64,000 nucleotides of DNA from Syntrophomonadaceae bacterium (GTDB taxonomy: Bacteria > Bacillota > Syntrophomonadia > Syntrophomonadales > DTU052), in contig JAAYEQ010000025.1 in NCBI GenBank assembly GCA_012728655.1, positions 1 through 64,000 of the forward strand, given 5' to 3'. The notes under the pieces were generated by a model. The model did no database searches. It saw only the letters and a list, made by a program, of their open reading frames with translations, and was not told the DNA's origin. The position numbers and the translations under genes were made by a program. This document shows positions 60,752 through 64,000 of this stretch, piece after piece (the stretch's first letter is position 1; each line of letters opens with the position of its first letter).

Positions 60752-62818
60752 TCAAACCACCAGTTTGGAGAAGTCGGCAAAATTGAGGAACATTTGAACA
60801 ACCTGTTTCAAGAGCGCCAGGCGGTTTTCCCGAATCCGATCATCCTCTACCATGACCATTACTCGATCAAAGAAGGTATCCAGGTTAGGCCTCATGGTAG
60901 CCAGCTTTTCGCAATAAGCGGAGTACTCCCGCCGGTTAAGATAACCCGGTAATTCCTGATTCAACCTCAGAACTGCTTCATACAGCTCCTTTTCCGCCGG
61001 GTCCTCGAACAACTCCGGCCGAACCAGTTGGCCCCCCTCCTTCCGGGAAAGGTTGAAAGGACGGTTGAAGGCCACTATCAAGTCTTCGAAATATGGCTGT
61101 TCCTTGATTTCGGTCAGAGCCCTGGCCCTCTCGCTTATCAGCAGCAGTTGCGAAACATCCAGATTTATAACGGCATCCAGAACATCATATGGTACTCCCT
61201 CGTCCTGCAGTACACCCCGCAGTCGGAGCCGAATAAAATCCATAACAGAACTCACCGTCTTCTCCTCGTCAAGGTCGAGACGGGCGGTAAACTCACGGTA
61301 AGACCTGCGTAATACCTGGTCCAGATCAAGTTCCAGTTTGCAGTTCAGTATTATAGCCACGATTCCCAGGGCCTGCCGCCGCAGGGCATAGGGATCCTGG
61401 GAGCCGGTCGGTCGAACCCCGATGGCAAAGTTCCCCACCAGGTTGTCGCACTTCTCGGCCAGGGAAAGGGCGATCCCCGCAGGAGTAACCGGCAGTTCGT
61501 CCCCGGCAAAGCGAGGGAGGTAGTGTTCAAAGATGGCCTGGGCTACCATCGGATCCTCACCGTCACGGAGGGCATAGTTGCGCCCCATGATCCCCTGCAG
61601 CTCCGGGAATTCATAAACCATGTTGGTCTCCAGATCGGCTTTGCACAACAGAGCCGCCCGATTCGTCTGTTCTATCTGCTCAAACCCGAGCTCCTTTGCT
61701 ATAAATACTGACAGGTTCTGCAGACGCCTGGTCTTCTCCCCGATGGTCCCCAGCCGGGCCTGGTAAATCACATTGTCCAGGAGCTTGACTTTGCTCTCCA
61801 GAGGTTCTTTGGTATCCTCCCGATAAAAGAAGTGGGCATCGTCAAGGCGGGCTTTCAGCACCCGCTGGTTTCCCTCGACCACCACCTGAATGTTGTCACC
61901 GGTTCCATTTCGCACCCCGATGAACATCGGCATCAGGTTGCCCTGATTATCTACCACCGGAAAATACCGCTGGTGTTCCTTCATGGTGGTGACCAGGACC
62001 TCCGGGGGTATGCTTAAATAGTCGGAGGAAAAAGTCCCGACAAAAGCGGTGGGATACTCCACCAGGAAGGTTACCTCTTCCAGGAGTTCATCATCCTCCA
62101 GCACCGTTCCCCCCTGGTTCTCAGCTTCCCTTCTCACCTGTTCCCAGATCCACTCCCGGCGTTCCTGGACGTCAACTATGACGTAAGCCTGGCGCAGTTT
62201 TTCGATATACTCGTTAATTCCTCCAACCTTTATGGCCTCGGGATGAAGAAAGCGGTGACCGTAGGTTAGGTCTCCGGATTTTACGTTTTCAATTTCCAGC
62301 GGTATCACTTCACCGCCGAAAATAGCCACTATCCAGCGTATAGGCCTTATGAACCGAAGTTCGGAATACCCCCAACGCATGGAACGGGAAAACGGCATCC
62401 CGGTAATGATCCGGCGCAGCACCTCCGGCAGGACCTGAATAGTCGCCTGCCCCTCTTCTCTTATGGAAGCAAAGATGTATTTGTGTCCCCCCACTTCCCG
62501 GGTGACCAGTTCGTCCAGGGAAACTCCCTGGCTCCGGGCAAAACCCTCAACTGCTTTGGTCGGTCGGCCTTCAGCGTCAAAAGCCTTGTCGGCCCTGGGA
62601 CCTCTTACCTCGCGCACGGACTCCGCCTGTTTCTCCGCCAGCCCCTCCACCATCAGGGTCAGACGCCGGGGCGTGCACCCGATGCGCAGGTTGTCATATG
62701 ATAACCGGGCTGCACTCAGCTCCGATTCCGCCAGCTTCCTTAAATCATCGATTGCTTCCGGCAAAAGCAAAGCCGGCATTTCCTCGGTTCCGATTTCCAG
62801 CAGCATCTCTTTACTCAT
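60752..62818 (-). CDS. glyS: Glycine--tRNA ligase beta subunit
   Basis: [29 protein letters not shown]; downstream of glyQ. Confidence 0.97.
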   Translation of the reverse strand: MSKEMLLEIGTEEMPALLLPEAIDDLRKLAESELSAARLSYDNLRIGCTPRRLTLMVEGLAEKQAESVREVRGPRADKAFDAEGRPTKAVEGFARSQGVSLDELVTREVGGHKYIFASIREEGQATIQVLPEVLRRIITGMPFSRSMRWGYSELRFIRPIRWIVAIFGGEVIPLEIENVKSGDLTYGHRFLHPEAIKVGGINEYIEKLRQAYVIVDVQERREWIWEQVRREAENQGGTVLEDDELLEEVTFLVEYPTAFVGTFSSDYLSIPPEVLVTTMKEHQRYFPVVDNQGNLMPMFIGVRNGTGDNIQVVVEGNQRVLKARLDDAHFFYREDTKEPLESKVKLLDNVIYQARLGTIGEKTRRLQNLSVFIAKELGFEQIEQTNRAALLCKADLETNMVYEFPELQGIMGRNYALRDGEDPMVAQAIFEHYLPRFAGDELPVTPAGIALSLAEKCDNLVGNFAIGVRPTGSQDPYALRRQALGIVAIILNCKLELDLDQVLRRSYREFTARLDLDEEKTVSSVMDFIRLRLRGVLQDEGVPYDVLDAVINLDVSQLLLISERARALTEIKEQPYFEDLIVAFNRPFNLSRKEGGQLVRPELFEDPAEKELYEAVLRLNQELPGYLNRREYSAYCEKLATMRPNLDTFFDRVMVMVEDDRIRENRLALLKQVVQMFLNFADFSKLVV

Positions 62819-63737
62819 CGATTTTCCCCCCTTTATCCAATCCCAGCCGTTCTCTCTGCGCCGCATCCTTCAGCAGGGGATAACCCAACCGCTCACGCTG
62901 GGCCAGATATTCCTTGGCAACGGAGCGGGCCAGGTTGCGAATCCGTCCGATATAGGCGGTTCTCTCGGTAACGCTGATGGCTCCCCGTGCATCCAGGAGA
63001 TTGAACAGGTGGGAGCACTTCAATACATAGTCGTATGCCGGTTGCACCAATCGCTTTTCCAGTACCCGCAGGGCCTCCCGTTCGCTTAGTTGGAACATGG
63101 TCAAGAGGGTCTCAATATCGGCCACATTGAAGTTGTAGTGGGAGTAGTCTACCTCACCCTGGTGGTGGATATCACCGTAAGTTATCCCATCAATCCACTC
63201 GATGTCGAAAACGCTCTCCTTGTTTTGGATATACATGGCCAGTCTTTCAATTCCATAAGTTATTTCCGCACACACGGGGTAACAATCAAACCCTCCGCAC
63301 TGCTGGAAGTAGGTGAACTGGGTCACCTCCATCCCGTCCAGCCATACCTCCCAGCCCAGGCCCCAGGCCCCAAGGGTGGGAGATTCCCAGTTGTCCTCCA
63401 CCAGCCTGATATCGTGCTTTTCCGGTTCAATCCCCAACCGGCGCAGGCTGTCCAGGTACAGTTCCAGCACATCATCCGGTGACGGTTTCAGGATCACCTG
63501 ATACTGGTAGTAGTGCTGCAGGCGATTGGGGTTCTCCCCATAACGGCCGTCGGTCGGACGCCGCGACGGTTCGACATAGGCCACGTTCCAGGGTTCGGGA
63601 CCCAAAGCGCGCAGGAAAGTCGCTGGATTCATAGTTCCCGCACCTTTTTCCACATCATAGGGCTGCTGAATTATACACCCCTTCTCGCTCCAGTATTTTT
63701 CCAGGGTTAGAATTACATCTTGAAATGTTAACGCCAA
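62811..63737 (-). CDS. glyQ: Glycine--tRNA ligase alpha subunit
   Basis: [51 protein letters not shown] start after GGGAGGA. Confidence 0.97.
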   Translation of the reverse strand: MALTFQDVILTLEKYWSEKGCIIQQPYDVEKGAGTMNPATFLRALGPEPWNVAYVEPSRRPTDGRYGENPNRLQHYYQYQVILKPSPDDVLELYLDSLRRLGIEPEKHDIRLVEDNWESPTLGAWGLGWEVWLDGMEVTQFTYFQQCGGFDCYPVCAEITYGIERLAMYIQNKESVFDIEWIDGITYGDIHHQGEVDYSHYNFNVADIETLLTMFQLSEREALRVLEKRLVQPAYDYVLKCSHLFNLLDARGAISVTERTAYIGRIRNLARSVAKEYLAQRERLGYPLLKDAAQRERLGLDKGGKIDE

Positions 63738-63826
63738 TTCGATTCCTCCCTCGAAAAAATATAAGAAATAAGGTTGTTCCCCGGTTGAGACGCCGCCCGG
63801 CTTATTATTAATTAATTGTTCCCCAT

Positions 63827-64000
63827 AACAAATAAGCTCGTTCCCGTAGCAGGGACGAGCTTGGCCCGCGGTTCCACCCTGATTGGCGTAACGCCCTCTC
63901 TTTAACCGGGTTTTACTAACCTTTTCAGGCTTTCCTCCCGCTGCTCCAGAGTGCCTTTCAGCCTGGTCCTTCTGCCGGGTTTCCACCCCTCCCGGCTCTC
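63827..64000 (-). promoter_or_regulatory. T-box leader of glyQS (3' part; 5' part beyond window)
   Basis: T-box AGGGTGGAACCGCGG at 63866-63880; terminator hairpin AAGCTCGTCCC..GGGAACGAGCTT at 63834-63862; directly upstream of glyQ. Confidence 0.92.

Overview
64-kb chromosomal window from an anaerobic, probably syntrophic Clostridia/Firmicutes-type bacterium (taxonomy inferred from gene content only). Most genes are on the minus strand. Main blocks: (1) 0-11.5 kb, CoA-thioester catabolism: acyl-CoA ligase, divergent thiolase, small Cys-rich protein, 4-hydroxybutyryl-CoA dehydratase-like protein, soluble chemoreceptor, CBS/PAS sigma-54 activator, Zn-alcohol dehydrogenase and SDR. A near-consensus sigma-54 promoter and two copies of a GATACA-N4-TGTATC palindrome appear to wire this block together. 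(2) 11.9-21.4 kb, a mannose-centred locus: a 1195-aa protein with a GT2-like N-terminus and a GH130 phosphorylase-like C-terminus, an uncharacterised 331-aa protein, GT1, phosphomannomutase, PGI/PMI and mannose-1-P guanylyltransferase. This is formally a closed synthesis and phosphorolysis loop and is my best candidate for an undescribed system. (3) Five tRNAs, polyamine genes, minimal SufCB, mrp, PpiC lipoprotein and other housekeeping genes. (4) RNase P RNA with a clear promoter, HU, Nif3, TrmK. (5) Small-protein cluster, second acyl-CoA ligase, polar amino-acid ABC transporter. (6) Four tRNAs, rpoD-dnaG-dgt, FapA, LysM protein, ppdK with its regulators, and glyQS behind a T-box leader cut by the window edge. 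All functional calls come from reading motifs by eye; no database search was run.
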